A stretch of DNA of 64,000 nt from an uncultured Clostridia bacterium (GTDB lineage: Bacteria > Bacillota > Clostridia > TANB77 > CAG-508), in contig CAKPKJ010000005.1 of NCBI GenBank assembly GCA_934167445.1, positions 1-64,000 on the forward strand. The letters run 5' to 3'. The position numbers and the translations under genes were made by a program. Position 1 is the stretch's first letter; each line of letters opens with the position of its first letter. The notes under the pieces are model-generated. The model was not told the origin of the DNA. It saw only the letters and a program-made list of their open reading frames with translations, and did not search any database. Of this stretch, positions 43,241 to 52,645 are shown piece by piece.

Positions 43241-44632
43241 CTACTTTGTTTGAGTTTTTTTGCTTCCTGCGTTTTTACCTGCAACATATCCTGTAGAATA
43301 TGCTATTTGCAAATTAAATCCTCCTGTATAACTGTCTACATCTATTATTTCTCCTGCTAGATATAAGTTCTCTACAAGTTTTGATTCCATTGTTTTAGGG
43401 TTAATTTCTTTTACTTTAATTCCACCACTTGTAATTATAGCTTCATCTATAGGTCTAGTATTTTTTATATGTATCTTAAAATTTTTTAATATTTGTACTA
43501 GATTTTTTCTCTCTTCTTTTGTTATTTCATTAACTTTTTTATCTGGGTTTATTTTACTTTTTTCTATTATTACTGGTATTAATTTTTGTGGTAATAGTTT
43601 ATCCAAACTATTTTTATATTGTTTATTTTTAAATTCTGTAAAATCCCTTAATATTCTTGCTTCTAATTTTTGTTCTGAAAGGGCAGGTTTAAAATCTATA
43701 ATTAATTCTATAGTTTTATTTTTGCACTTTTCTTTGGCATTTTTATATCTTACTAAATGTGCTGAACTACTTAATATTATAGGTCCTGATATTCCAAAAT
43801 GTGTGAACATCATTTCTCCAAAGTCTTCATATATAATCTTATCTTTTTCTGTATCTAATAATTTTATTGATACATTTCTTAAGCTTAGTCCTTGCAATTC
43901 TTTACACATATTTCGTTCATATGTTTCTAATGGTACTAGAGATGGTTTTATTTGACTTAGTGTATGTCCTAAATTTTCAGCCATTTTGTATCCATCACCG
44001 GTTGAACCTGTTAATGGATAGCTTTTTCCACCTGTTGCAAGTATTACACAATCAGCTAAAATTTTTTCTTTTTCTGTTTTTATACCTATTACCTTATATT
44101 TTCTATTATCTGTTTTATTTTCTTTATTAGTAACTTTTTTTGATAATTGGCTCACATTTTCTTCTGATTTGTCAGTACTTTCATTGGATTTATTGTCTTT
44201 CGTTTCTGTATTTATTTCGTCTACTAAAATTTCTTTGACTTTAGTATTGTATAAAATTTCAACTTTATTTTCTTTTAATTTCTTGGTAAAACATTTTAAT
44301 ACATCTTGTGAATGGTCTGTTATTGGGAATATTCTGTTCCCTCTTTCTTCTTTTACTTCTAATCCTTGTTCTTTTAAAAATTTTATTATATTATTATTAT
44401 CAAATTGTTGATAACTACTATATAAAAATCTTCCATTTCCTGGTGTATTTTTTATAAACTCATCAATAGGCAAAGAGGAGGTTATATTACACCTCCCTTT
44501 GCCTGTTATTAATAATTTTCGTCCTAATGACTGCATTTTTTCAATCAGTAAGACTTCATTTTCTTTATCTTGGCTAGCTGTTATCGCTGCCATCATTCCT
44601 GCGGGTCCTCCACCAATTACTACTATTTTCAT
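43241..44632 (-). CDS. FAD-dependent oxidoreductase, HI0933/BaiN-like
   Basis: Flavoprotein of the HI0933/YhiN/BaiN group. The FAD-binding GGGPAGMMAAI is at the N-terminus; further blocks are GKGRCNITSS, VILATGGKSYPLTGSTGDGY, FGISGPIILSSS and the C-terminal NLYLAGEIIDVDSYTGGFNLQIAYSTG. An insertion of about 35 Ser/Lys/Asn-rich residues (residues 145-180) interrupts the family pattern and is probably a surface loop. Length is 463 residues. Substrate unknown. Confidence 0.9.
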   Translation of the reverse strand: MKIVVIGGGPAGMMAAITASQDKENEVLLIEKMQSLGRKLLITGKGRCNITSSLPIDEFIKNTPGNGRFLYSSYQQFDNNNIIKFLKEQGLEVKEERGNRIFPITDHSQDVLKCFTKKLKENKVEILYNTKVKEILVDEINTETKDNKSNESTDKSEENVSQLSKKVTNKENKTDNRKYKVIGIKTEKEKILADCVILATGGKSYPLTGSTGDGYKMAENLGHTLSQIKPSLVPLETYERNMCKELQGLSLRNVSIKLLDTEKDKIIYEDFGEMMFTHFGISGPIILSSSAHLVRYKNAKEKCKNKTIELIIDFKPALSEQKLEARILRDFTEFKNKQYKNSLDKLLPQKLIPVIIEKSKINPDKKVNEITKEERKNLVQILKNFKIHIKNTRPIDEAIITSGGIKVKEINPKTMESKLVENLYLAGEIIDVDSYTGGFNLQIAYSTGYVAGKNAGSKKTQTK

Positions 44633-44663
44633 TTAATTACCTCTTGGTTATAACTTTTTGTTT

Positions 44664-45245
44664 TTAGTCATCATTTAAATATTTTTTATGCTTATTTTTT
44701 TCTTCTGCCTCTTCTTCAGGCTCTGGCATCAACCATTCTATTCCATCTTCATTTAAATTTGTTTTTTCAGGTTTACTCTCTTTTTTTGTTTCTGTCTTTT
44801 CCTTTTTCATAGGTTCATCTTTCTTAGTTTCTACCTTTTCCTTTTTCATAGGTTCATCTTTCTTAGTTTTTGCCTTTTCCTTTTTCATAGGGGCATCTTT
44901 TTTAGTTTCTGTTTTTGTTTTATTTGTTTTTTCTTCTTTTTCTTCTTTTATTGATATGTCTAAATCATTTGTATTATCCACAATTGGTTCGTTTTCTGTT
45001 GATAATTTTTCTTCATTTGAGGTGTCTTCTACCATTTTGAATAAATCAACATATTGTGAATTTGATTTTTTTACTTCTGATTTTTTGTTGTTAATTTCTT
45101 TTTTTACTCTTTTTTGTGCTTCTTTTTTGTCTTTTTCAATTTTTCTTTCTCTTTTTCTTTCTCTTTTTCTTTCTGACATTCCTCCAAATATTAGTACTCC
45201 TGTTACTAGTATAATTAATATTAATAAAATAACTACAACTAACAT
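44664..45245 (-). CDS. Membrane-anchored Lys/Glu-rich repeat protein
   Basis: A 193-residue protein I do not recognise. An N-terminal transmembrane helix (VVVILLILIILVTGVLIFGG) is followed by very basic sequence and then a disordered Lys/Glu/Thr-rich tail. The tail has three 13-residue tandem repeats of T-K-K-D-x-P-M-K-K-E-K-x-x. The C-terminal part includes D-G-I-E-W-L-M-P-E-P. The ATG at 45245 follows GGAGG. It sits between the BaiN-like and YnbB-like genes on the same strand. Function unknown. Confidence 0.65.
   Translation of the reverse strand: MLVVVILLILIILVTGVLIFGGMSERKRERKRERKIEKDKKEAQKRVKKEINNKKSEVKKSNSQYVDLFKMVEDTSNEEKLSTENEPIVDNTNDLDISIKEEKEEKTNKTKTETKKDAPMKKEKAKTKKDEPMKKEKVETKKDEPMKKEKTETKKESKPEKTNLNEDGIEWLMPEPEEEAEEKNKHKKYLNDD
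44797..44915. repeat. 39-bp tandem repeat, about three copies
   Basis: Three in-frame, nearly identical 39-base units encode T-K-K-D-x-P-M-K-K-E-K-x-x within the 44664-45245 gene. In-frame arrays of this kind can change copy number by slippage or recombination. Confidence 0.75.
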
Positions 45246-45280
45246 ATTTTTTCCTCCTCGTATCTTTTAATTAAATTATC

Positions 45281-46519
45281 TTAATCTTTTTCCATAAATT
45301 CTATTGCTTTTAGTATTCCTAATTTACCATATTCGTATGTAAGTCCTCCTTGCATATATGCTATATATGGTTCTCTTATTGGACCGTCACAGCTAAGTTC
45401 TATTGTTGAACCTTGTGTAAATGTTCCTGCTGCCATTATTACTTTGTCTTCATACCCTCCCATATCTCCTGGGTATGGCAAAACATTTGAATCTATTGGT
45501 GATCCTTTTTGTATTCCTTGACAGAATTTAACTAGTTTTTCTTCTGAGCCTAATATTAAAGTTTGAACTATATCTGCTCTTTTAGCATCTGAAGTTGGTT
45601 CTACATTATATCCTAGTTTTTCTAGCATTTTACTTGCAAATATTGCAGTTTTTACACTACTTTTAACTACTGATGGTGCAAAAAATAGTCCTTTTAATAA
45701 TAATGGATTTTGATTTAATGATGGTCCTATTTCTTTTCCTATTCCTGGTGATGTTAATCTTTCTGCACATAATTCAACTAAATCTTTTTTTCCTACTATA
45801 TATGCTCCAGATGTTGCAATTCCTGCTCCTAAATTTTTCATAAGTGAGCCAACTGCTATATCTGCTCCCGCTTCTATCGGTTCTTTTTCTTCAACAAATT
45901 CTCCATAACAATTGTCTACCATAATTATTACTTCATTATTTACTTTTCTAATCTCTTTTATTATTTTTTCAATTTTTTCTATATTTATACTTTCTCTTGT
46001 TGAATATCCTCTAGATTTTTGAATTTCTACCAATTTTACATCTTTTTTGGCTAATCTTTCTTTTATTTTTTCTGCGTCAAATTCATTGTTAATTAACTCT
46101 ATTTGCTCGTATTTTACTCCAAATGCTTTCAATGAACTGTTGCTTTCTTCTGAACTTATTCCAATTACTGTTTGTAATGTGTCATATGGCTCTCCTGAAA
46201 TACTTATCATCGTATCTCCTGGACGTAATAAGCCAAATAATGTAACTGTTAGTGCGTGTGTTCCTGAAATTAATTGAGTCCTTACTAATGCATCTTCTGC
46301 TTTAAACACTTTGGCATAAATTTCTTCTATTTTGTTTCTTCCTGGTTCATCAATTCCATAACCTGTTGAAGAATTCATATGTGCTTCTTGCAAATCACAT
46401 TCTTGAAATGCTTCCAACACTTTTTTACTATTTTTTTCACATAATTTATCTAATTTTTTAAATTGTGGTTCTAATTCTTTTTCTACTTCTTCTGCTAGCT
46501 TTTCTAATTCTCGTTGCAT
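45281..46519 (-). CDS. PLP-dependent lyase, YnbB/aluminium-resistance family
   Basis: Fold-type I PLP enzyme of the methionine gamma-lyase-like family that includes B. subtilis YnbB. Visible are STGYGIDEPGR near residue 52, VRTQLISGTHA, GDTMISISGEPYDTL, DNCYGEFVE, and the PLP-lysine segment AVGSLMKNLGAGIA. The C-terminal LSCDGPIREPY fits the family. Length is 412 residues. It is annotated elsewhere as cystathionine beta-lyase-like; its natural substrate is unknown. In B. subtilis and clostridia it often lies near glnA or hfq; that is not seen here. Confidence 0.9.
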   Translation of the reverse strand: MQRELEKLAEEVEKELEPQFKKLDKLCEKNSKKVLEAFQECDLQEAHMNSSTGYGIDEPGRNKIEEIYAKVFKAEDALVRTQLISGTHALTVTLFGLLRPGDTMISISGEPYDTLQTVIGISSEESNSSLKAFGVKYEQIELINNEFDAEKIKERLAKKDVKLVEIQKSRGYSTRESINIEKIEKIIKEIRKVNNEVIIMVDNCYGEFVEEKEPIEAGADIAVGSLMKNLGAGIATSGAYIVGKKDLVELCAERLTSPGIGKEIGPSLNQNPLLLKGLFFAPSVVKSSVKTAIFASKMLEKLGYNVEPTSDAKRADIVQTLILGSEEKLVKFCQGIQKGSPIDSNVLPYPGDMGGYEDKVIMAAGTFTQGSTIELSCDGPIREPYIAYMQGGLTYEYGKLGILKAIEFMEKD

Positions 46520-46646
46520 TTTTATTCCTCCTCAAATTTTAACATCTACATTTTACTACAATAAGCTACTTTTTTCAAGCCAAACTGCTAACAATTAAGG
46601 TTATAATATTTTTAGATTTATTAATCAAGACTTTAACTATAAAACT

Positions 46647-46683
46647 AAAAGAGATAGGAATTTAAAAATCTCCTACCTCTTTT
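46647..46683 (-). terminator. Terminator of the large adhesin gene
   Basis: A 13-bp stem (46647-46659 with 46671-46683), complete only as minus-strand RNA with one G-U pair, is followed by TAGTTTT. Confidence 0.7.
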
Positions 46684-46716
46684 ATCATATTAACAATATT
46701 AATGTAATCTATTTAA

Positions 46717-49700
46717 TTATAATATATATTTCTTAATTAGGAATATACCACCTGCTAATGTTACTAATACAATTCCACCTAATGTAAAATATGTTCTAGC
46801 AGCACCTGTACTTACAGATAGCATAACTGGTGCATCATCTATATCATCTTCTCCTGGTTTTTGGTTGTCTGGAGTAGAATCTTTATCTGGTATATTGTAG
46901 TCATTATAATCTTTAGATATTTCTGCTGTATTTACTTTTAATCCCATATTGTCTGCATTGTTAATCCATGTTAGTATTACTTCTACATCTGCATATTCTC
47001 CTGGTTGTAGTAATGTATTTGCTAATGCATCTGTTGTAATTATATTATCACTTACTTGTGTCCATTGTGGATTATCTTCAGCTAAGAATTTTAATCCTTC
47101 TGGAATATAATCTTTTACTTCTTTTGCATATCCTGCAATTTCACCTTCATTTACTACACGGATTGAGTATCTAAATTTAACTGTTACATCATTTATATGT
47201 TTTCTATGTAAATCTACTTTTACAATTTCTTCTGGGTCATCATATGGTTGATGTCCTGTTTCTGTAATAGTTGTTCCATTTTTGTCTGTTACTATTGCTT
47301 GTGTTACCCATTTTCTTAAAGCTAAGTCGAATGTTTTTACTATTACTTTTTCAAAATCGTCATCATCTTGTTGCCCTGGTACATAATCTCCTTTTTCATC
47401 GCCTTTATATCCTGGCAAATCGCTATCTGCTGGTAATTTTACATTATTAGCTTGAGAATCTCTGTCTGTTACTTTATTTTTATTTTCGTCTTTATATTCT
47501 GTTATATCTGCAATATTTGTAATGTTTTCGCTTGTTTTTGCATTTTCAGATACCTTACACATAATTGGAACTTCTACATATGACAATACATATTTTCCAC
47601 TCTCATCTTTTTCAGCTTTATTAATTAGGCTGTTTGATAAATATGTAGTTGTAACTGTTCTACCATCGTCTGAAATTGTCCAGCCATATTTTTTGTTGTA
47701 ATCATTATCTACAAATTCTAAATATGGAGGTAAATGGTCTTTAATTTCTGAAGCATATCCATTGATATCACCTTCATTATATACTCTTAACATATATACA
47801 ACCATATCATTTTGTTTAACTATTATTGGTTCTTTTGTATGATTATATGTAGCTGTTGTAATTAATTTTCCATTATCGCCATTTGTATTTAATTTTGATG
47901 TATCTACAACTGGTGCTCTTTTATATGAACCATCTGCATTTTTTAAATATTCATTATCATCAATTTGCTCATCTTCGCTTACTGCTGCTATGAATTTTCT
48001 TAGAGCTAAGTCAAATGATTGTAATTTTATGTTATCATAATCCTCATCGTCTTCATATTTTTTCCAAATATTTGTATCTGAGTCTCTATCGTCTACCTCG
48101 TTTCCACCTTTATCTGTATCCTTAGAAATACAAGCTTCGTTTCTTATTATTGTTCCAACATTTTCTGATGTTACTCTAAATTTAACTGGAACTTCTTTAT
48201 ATGATAAATCTTTTTCTGTTTTTGTTCCATCATTACTTCCAAATGCTTTTATTAAATTTGCTCCTGGAGTTGTTTCATTGTCCTTTGATAAATATGATGT
48301 AGATATTTGTGTTATTTTGTCCTTGTTGTCATTATATTTAAAATTACTCCATAAATATTTTTGGTTAAATTCAATTGCTTCTTTTTCGTCGGCTGATAAA
48401 GTTGTATCTGCTTTTAAGTCTTCTCCTTCTTTTTCTGACCATAAAAATTCTAGTCCGTCTGGAATGTCTTCTGTTAGTTCAGAAGCATATCCATCTATTG
48501 TTCCTTCGTTGTATACTCTAAATGTATATGTAACTATGTCACCTTTTTTTACCCCGACTGGTTCTTTGTTTAGTGTATAATCAGCTGTTGTTATTAAATT
48601 ACCATCAGCACCTATTGTATTTAATTTACTAGCATCTATTTTTTCAATTCTTTCAGGTACATTTTGATTATTTACAGCTGTGATTCTCTTGATTAGTTTT
48701 AAGTCAAATGATTCTGGCATTAAAATTAACTTTTCAAAGTCATCATCATCTTGTTGTCCTTTATAATAATAGTCTTTATCTGTTAAGTCCTCTTTATTTC
48801 CATTTCCTCTATAATTTGACATATTGTCTTTGTTTGCATCTGGTTTTGTACTTGGTTCAGAGTCTCTATCAGCACCTTTTTGATTAGTTATTGTTACTCC
48901 TGTTTCTCCATTTATTTCTTCTGAAATATATGCTATATTTGTTAAAACTGTATTTTTTACTGCATCAGGTGTAGCTTCTACTGTACATTCAATTTCTATT
49001 GTTTCTGATGATAAGTTGCCTGTTGTATATCCAGATAAATCTGTTGTATTTCCAACTTTTCTTGTTAAATTTAATGTGTTTGATTCTTCATTATAAGCAT
49101 TTGCTTCAAAATTACCACTAACTACTTTACTAAACTTTAATCCTGTTGGTAATTGATCTACTACTTTAGTAGCTCTTCCTGCTGAATTTCCTTCGTTATA
49201 TATTGTCATCTTATATGTTACAACATCACCTGTTTTTACTAATACAGGATCTTTTTTGTGTTTATAAGTTGCTGTTGTTGCTGTTGTTAATGCAGATTCA
49301 TCAACATTTGGTACTCTTGAATTAGCTCCTGTTAATTCTTCTCCGTTTATTTTTGTTATGTATTTTCTTAATGCTAAATCAAATGTTTTATTACTTAATG
49401 TTATCTCTTCAGATTTTGGTTCTTCTGTTGGAATCATAACAGGTTGTTCTTGATTATTTTTTGTTGAAGCCCATAATTTAAGTGATGTATTATTATAATT
49501 TATTCTTATTGAAACAGAAAGATTATCTGAATTAGCTTGTGGTACAGAAATATAAAAGTCTTGTCCAACTAAATCTTTTACAGTTGTGCCTTGAACAACT
49601 TCTGATTTATTATTATTTAATAATTTATAATCATTTATAACTGTATCACCATTTTTTACAGTAATGTCAATTGTATATGGCAACGTGTTTCCTGTTGTCT

Positions 49701-50616
49701 CTTCAATATGTATTGGACCAGCTATACAATTTGAATTTGAAATTTCACAGCTTAATGTATTTGTTATTACTCTAGCAGGTGCTCCTGTTTGTACTTCTGC
49801 ATTTGTATAATTATTTGCATTTGCTATTGCAGTTTTTATCAAATATTTATATAAAATTTCAGCTTGTTCTTGTCTTTGTCTACCTTCATTTGTTGACAAA
49901 TTATAATCTCCTAAGCTTGTATATGCTACACCATCTGTTGTATAGTTTAGCCATCCTGTGTCTTGTGTTTTATCATATTTTCCGTTTTCTTCACCATAAT
50001 TTGTAAAATACCATATTGCTGCTTGTTGAACTGCTGTAATATCATCTCTTGTTAAAAGCACATTGTACGCATCTGATGTTATTCCAGCCAATTTTAGATA
50101 TTCTGTTTTTGCTGTTTCATTGTTTTCCTCATCAATTAGATATAATCTGTCTGCTAATGCAAGTAATGCATCATATTTACTAACTGTTGTATTTCCTGAT
50201 GTAACGTTTCCTTCTACAATACTCTTTAATGTTTCATTTTGTGCTTTTATTTGTTCTCTTTCAGTTTTCATATCATAAAAAACATTATATTCTGCCCTTT
50301 TATGAGTATTACTAAAACCTACACCTGCTTTTACGCAATAGATATTTTTAGCTCCATTGGCTTTTTCTTGTGCACCGTCATCTGCACTTGTATATTCTAA
50401 AATATTCCATATTTTAGCAGCATTTCCTGTTGCTCCATTTGTGTTTGGATCACCTATTGCATAACCAAAATTTGGTGTGTCATTTTTTCTCAATTCTGTG
50501 ACTCCCAAATATAAAGGTGTTGATGTTGTTGCTGCTTGTACTTCTGGTGTTACTATTCCTAATAAAAGTGTAATGACTAAAATCATTACAGAAAACAAGA
50601 TTCCTTTCTGTCTCAT
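46717..50616 (-). CDS. Thioester-domain surface adhesin with DUF11-like repeats
   Basis: A 1,299-residue secreted protein. The ATG at 50616 follows AAAGGAG; a longer frame lacks a site. A signal peptide (GILFSVMILVITLLLGIVTPEVQA) leads into a thioester domain (about residues 30-270) with I-Y-C-V-K-A-G-V and, later, T-A-V-Q-Q-A-A-I-W-Y-F-T-N. The Cys and Gln in these motifs form the intramolecular thioester that can bond host amines. Four related beta-sandwich repeats follow, each opening with F-D-L-[A/K]-L-[R/I]-K and containing Y-x-[I/L/F]-x-[I/V]-Y-N-E-G and Q-[L/D]-P-x-G-L-[K/E]-F. A single C-terminal membrane helix replaces an LPXTG signal. Confidence 0.88.
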   Translation of the reverse strand: MRQKGILFSVMILVITLLLGIVTPEVQAATTSTPLYLGVTELRKNDTPNFGYAIGDPNTNGATGNAAKIWNILEYTSADDGAQEKANGAKNIYCVKAGVGFSNTHKRAEYNVFYDMKTEREQIKAQNETLKSIVEGNVTSGNTTVSKYDALLALADRLYLIDEENNETAKTEYLKLAGITSDAYNVLLTRDDITAVQQAAIWYFTNYGEENGKYDKTQDTGWLNYTTDGVAYTSLGDYNLSTNEGRQRQEQAEILYKYLIKTAIANANNYTNAEVQTGAPARVITNTLSCEISNSNCIAGPIHIEETTGNTLPYTIDITVKNGDTVINDYKLLNNNKSEVVQGTTVKDLVGQDFYISVPQANSDNLSVSIRINYNNTSLKLWASTKNNQEQPVMIPTEEPKSEEITLSNKTFDLALRKYITKINGEELTGANSRVPNVDESALTTATTATYKHKKDPVLVKTGDVVTYKMTIYNEGNSAGRATKVVDQLPTGLKFSKVVSGNFEANAYNEESNTLNLTRKVGNTTDLSGYTTGNLSSETIEIECTVEATPDAVKNTVLTNIAYISEEINGETGVTITNQKGADRDSEPSTKPDANKDNMSNYRGNGNKEDLTDKDYYYKGQQDDDDFEKLILMPESFDLKLIKRITAVNNQNVPERIEKIDASKLNTIGADGNLITTADYTLNKEPVGVKKGDIVTYTFRVYNEGTIDGYASELTEDIPDGLEFLWSEKEGEDLKADTTLSADEKEAIEFNQKYLWSNFKYNDNKDKITQISTSYLSKDNETTPGANLIKAFGSNDGTKTEKDLSYKEVPVKFRVTSENVGTIIRNEACISKDTDKGGNEVDDRDSDTNIWKKYEDDEDYDNIKLQSFDLALRKFIAAVSEDEQIDDNEYLKNADGSYKRAPVVDTSKLNTNGDNGKLITTATYNHTKEPIIVKQNDMVVYMLRVYNEGDINGYASEIKDHLPPYLEFVDNDYNKKYGWTISDDGRTVTTTYLSNSLINKAEKDESGKYVLSYVEVPIMCKVSENAKTSENITNIADITEYKDENKNKVTDRDSQANNVKLPADSDLPGYKGDEKGDYVPGQQDDDDFEKVIVKTFDLALRKWVTQAIVTDKNGTTITETGHQPYDDPEEIVKVDLHRKHINDVTVKFRYSIRVVNEGEIAGYAKEVKDYIPEGLKFLAEDNPQWTQVSDNIITTDALANTLLQPGEYADVEVILTWINNADNMGLKVNTAEISKDYNDYNIPDKDSTPDNQKPGEDDIDDAPVMLSVSTGAARTYFTLGGIVLVTLAGGIFLIKKYIL

Positions 50617-50736
50617 TTTTTTATCTCCTTTACATATTAAAATATAATCTTTCTGTCTATATTTTACTATATTTTTGCCGTTAGTCAATAGGGTATTTTT
50701 TCTATATTTTTCTTATACTTTTTATTCTCTGTATTA

Positions 50737-50862
50737 ACTTACGGAACCAAGAATTTTAAAATATGCTCTTAAAAATGCTCTTACATTACAATTATATTAC
50801 ATTTTTCTTGCAAAATCAATATTTTATGTGAATTTAATTCTATATTTCGCTTGTCCGTAAGT
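50737..50862. promoter_or_regulatory. Divergent promoter region with paired inverted elements
   Basis: Between the adhesin and carboxypeptidase genes lie two related inverted elements, A-C-T-T-A-C-G-G-A at 50737-50751 and its complement-like partner at 50850-50862, about 100 bp apart. They could bind one regulator near each of the divergent promoters. The inner sequence is AT-rich with no coding frame. Confidence 0.35.
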
Positions 50863-50917
50863 ATATGGTTGTTTTCATATTTTGATATTATTTTTCATAT
50901 ACTTAAATGGTGATATT

Positions 50918-52123
50918 ATGTCTTTAAAAAAATATTTTAAAAAATTTGTATTTTCTTTTATTTTGCTATTATTTTTTTGTAATACATCTTCGTTATTTAA
51001 GAGTTATTCATTAGCTAATAGCTTAGATATAAATGCTCGTTCTTACATTGTTTTAGATAGAAAAAGCAAGCAAGTTATCATTGGAAAAAATGAATATTCC
51101 AAAGTAAAAATGGCTTCTACAACAAAAATTATGACAGCAACAATCATTATTGAAAACTGTAATCTTAACGATATTGTAACTATCTCTAAAAAAGCTTCCA
51201 GAACAGGTGGCTCTCGACTTGGCTTGAAAGCAAATGATAAAATAAGCGTTTTAAATTTGCTATATGGTTTATTACTTTGTTCTGGGAATGATGCCGCTGT
51301 TGCACTTGCTGAACATTGTTCAGGCTCTGTTACAGAATTTTGTAATTTAATGAATCAAAAAGCTTATGAATTAGGCTTAGCTAATTCTCATTTTGAGAGT
51401 CCTCACGGGTTAGATTCAGACAATCATTATACAACTGCATATGAACTTGCTTTACTTACAAATTACGCACTTCATAATAAGATTTTTTCTAATATAGTTG
51501 GAACACAAAGATATACTGTGACTATTAATAATTATTCTAAGGAACTCCATAATTCTAATGAATTACTAGGCAGTACAAATGGTGTTTATGGAGTAAAAAC
51601 GGGATTTACAAATGGTGCTAATCGATGTTTGGTAACTGCTTGCAAAAGAAATGATATGGATATTATTTGTGTGGTTCTTGGTTGTGACACTAAAAAGCTT
51701 AGAGGTCAAGATAGTATAAAATTAATTAACTATTGTTTTGATAATTTTAGATATATAAATGTGGAAGAATTTTTATCTAAAAAATTAGATGATTGGCGTT
51801 CAAACAATATTAATTACTTTAATATTTCAAAAGGTTATTCTAATAATCTATGTATTACTTATGAAAATTTGAAAACTCCTGTTATTCCAATTAATAAGGA
51901 ATATTTTGATAATTTAGATGTAAAATTTTCTATAACATCACAATTGTTTGCTCCTGTTTGGGCTAATTCTATCATTGGTCAATATGAAATCAGTTCTCCA
52001 AATGGAGTAGTTGCAAATGGAAATATTATTGCAACAAATACTGTTCATAAGAAGAAGGCTTTTTTCTATTTTTTCAACTTTTTTAAGTATTATTCTAAAA
52101 TTTTGAACTCTATAAATTTTTAA
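50918..52123 (+). CDS. D-alanyl-D-alanine carboxypeptidase, DacA/DacF family
   Basis: Low-molecular-weight penicillin-binding protein trimming peptidoglycan stem peptides. Signal sequence or anchor at the N-terminus (KFVFSFILLLFFCNTSS). Catalytic motifs: SxxK in MASTTKIMTA, SxN in LCSGNDAAVALAEH, and KTG in GVKTGFTNGANRCLV. The rest is the C-terminal beta domain. The ATG at 50918 follows G-G-T-G-A; a further upstream ATG at 50882 is less likely. Length is 401 residues. Related enzymes act in vegetative or spore wall maturation; which one applies is unclear. Confidence 0.93.
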   Translation: MSLKKYFKKFVFSFILLLFFCNTSSLFKSYSLANSLDINARSYIVLDRKSKQVIIGKNEYSKVKMASTTKIMTATIIIENCNLNDIVTISKKASRTGGSRLGLKANDKISVLNLLYGLLLCSGNDAAVALAEHCSGSVTEFCNLMNQKAYELGLANSHFESPHGLDSDNHYTTAYELALLTNYALHNKIFSNIVGTQRYTVTINNYSKELHNSNELLGSTNGVYGVKTGFTNGANRCLVTACKRNDMDIICVVLGCDTKKLRGQDSIKLINYCFDNFRYINVEEFLSKKLDDWRSNNINYFNISKGYSNNLCITYENLKTPVIPINKEYFDNLDVKFSITSQLFAPVWANSIIGQYEISSPNGVVANGNIIATNTVHKKKAFFYFFNFFKYYSKILNSINF

Positions 52124-52162
52124 CAAATCACTAAATTTGTAAAAAATATTTTTTCCCAATAT

Positions 52163-52198
52163 AAAAACCTATGTATATTTTAATTACATAGGCTTTTA
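52163..52198. terminator. Terminator between the carboxypeptidase and ACP genes
   Basis: An 8-bp core stem (52168-52175 with 52185-52192) extended by A/T pairs sits between convergent genes. Confidence 0.7.
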
Positions 52199-52200
52199 TA

Positions 52201-52443
52201 TTATTTTACGTTTTCTTTAATGTAGTCAACTACATCTCCAACTGTTACAACTTTTTCAGCATCACTATCTGGAATTTCTATATCAAATTCTTCTTCTAAT
52301 GCCATAACTAATTCAACTATGTCTAATGAATCAGCTCCTAAATCATCTATAAAAGATGCTTCCATTGTAACTGCGCTTTCTGAAACGCCTAATTGTTCAA
52401 CAATAATTCCTTTTACTTTTTCTAAAACTTCTTCTGAACTCAT
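52201..52443 (-). CDS. acpP: Acyl carrier protein
   Basis: Small acidic carrier protein for fatty acid synthesis. The phosphopantetheine attachment Ser lies in LGADSLDIVELVMALEEEF. The ATG at 52443 is chosen over the GTG at 52458, which lies inside the GGAGG site. Length is about 80 residues. It follows plsX with a 190-base gap, a common pairing in Firmicutes. Confidence 0.95.
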   Translation of the reverse strand: MSSEEVLEKVKGIIVEQLGVSESAVTMEASFIDDLGADSLDIVELVMALEEEFDIEIPDSDAEKVVTVGDVVDYIKENVK

Positions 52444-52645
52444 AATTCTTGAGTTCACCTCCTCTCAAGTTTGCAAATAATAAATGATATATTTGATACA
52501 ACATTTATATTATATGTTTTTACTTTTGTCAAGTATATATTATATTTTTTTATAAATTTATACTACCAAGTCAGCCAATATATTAGTTTATTACGCATTT
52601 GAATATCTTTTAATATATTTTTATTTTTTGAATATGGTGAATTTT

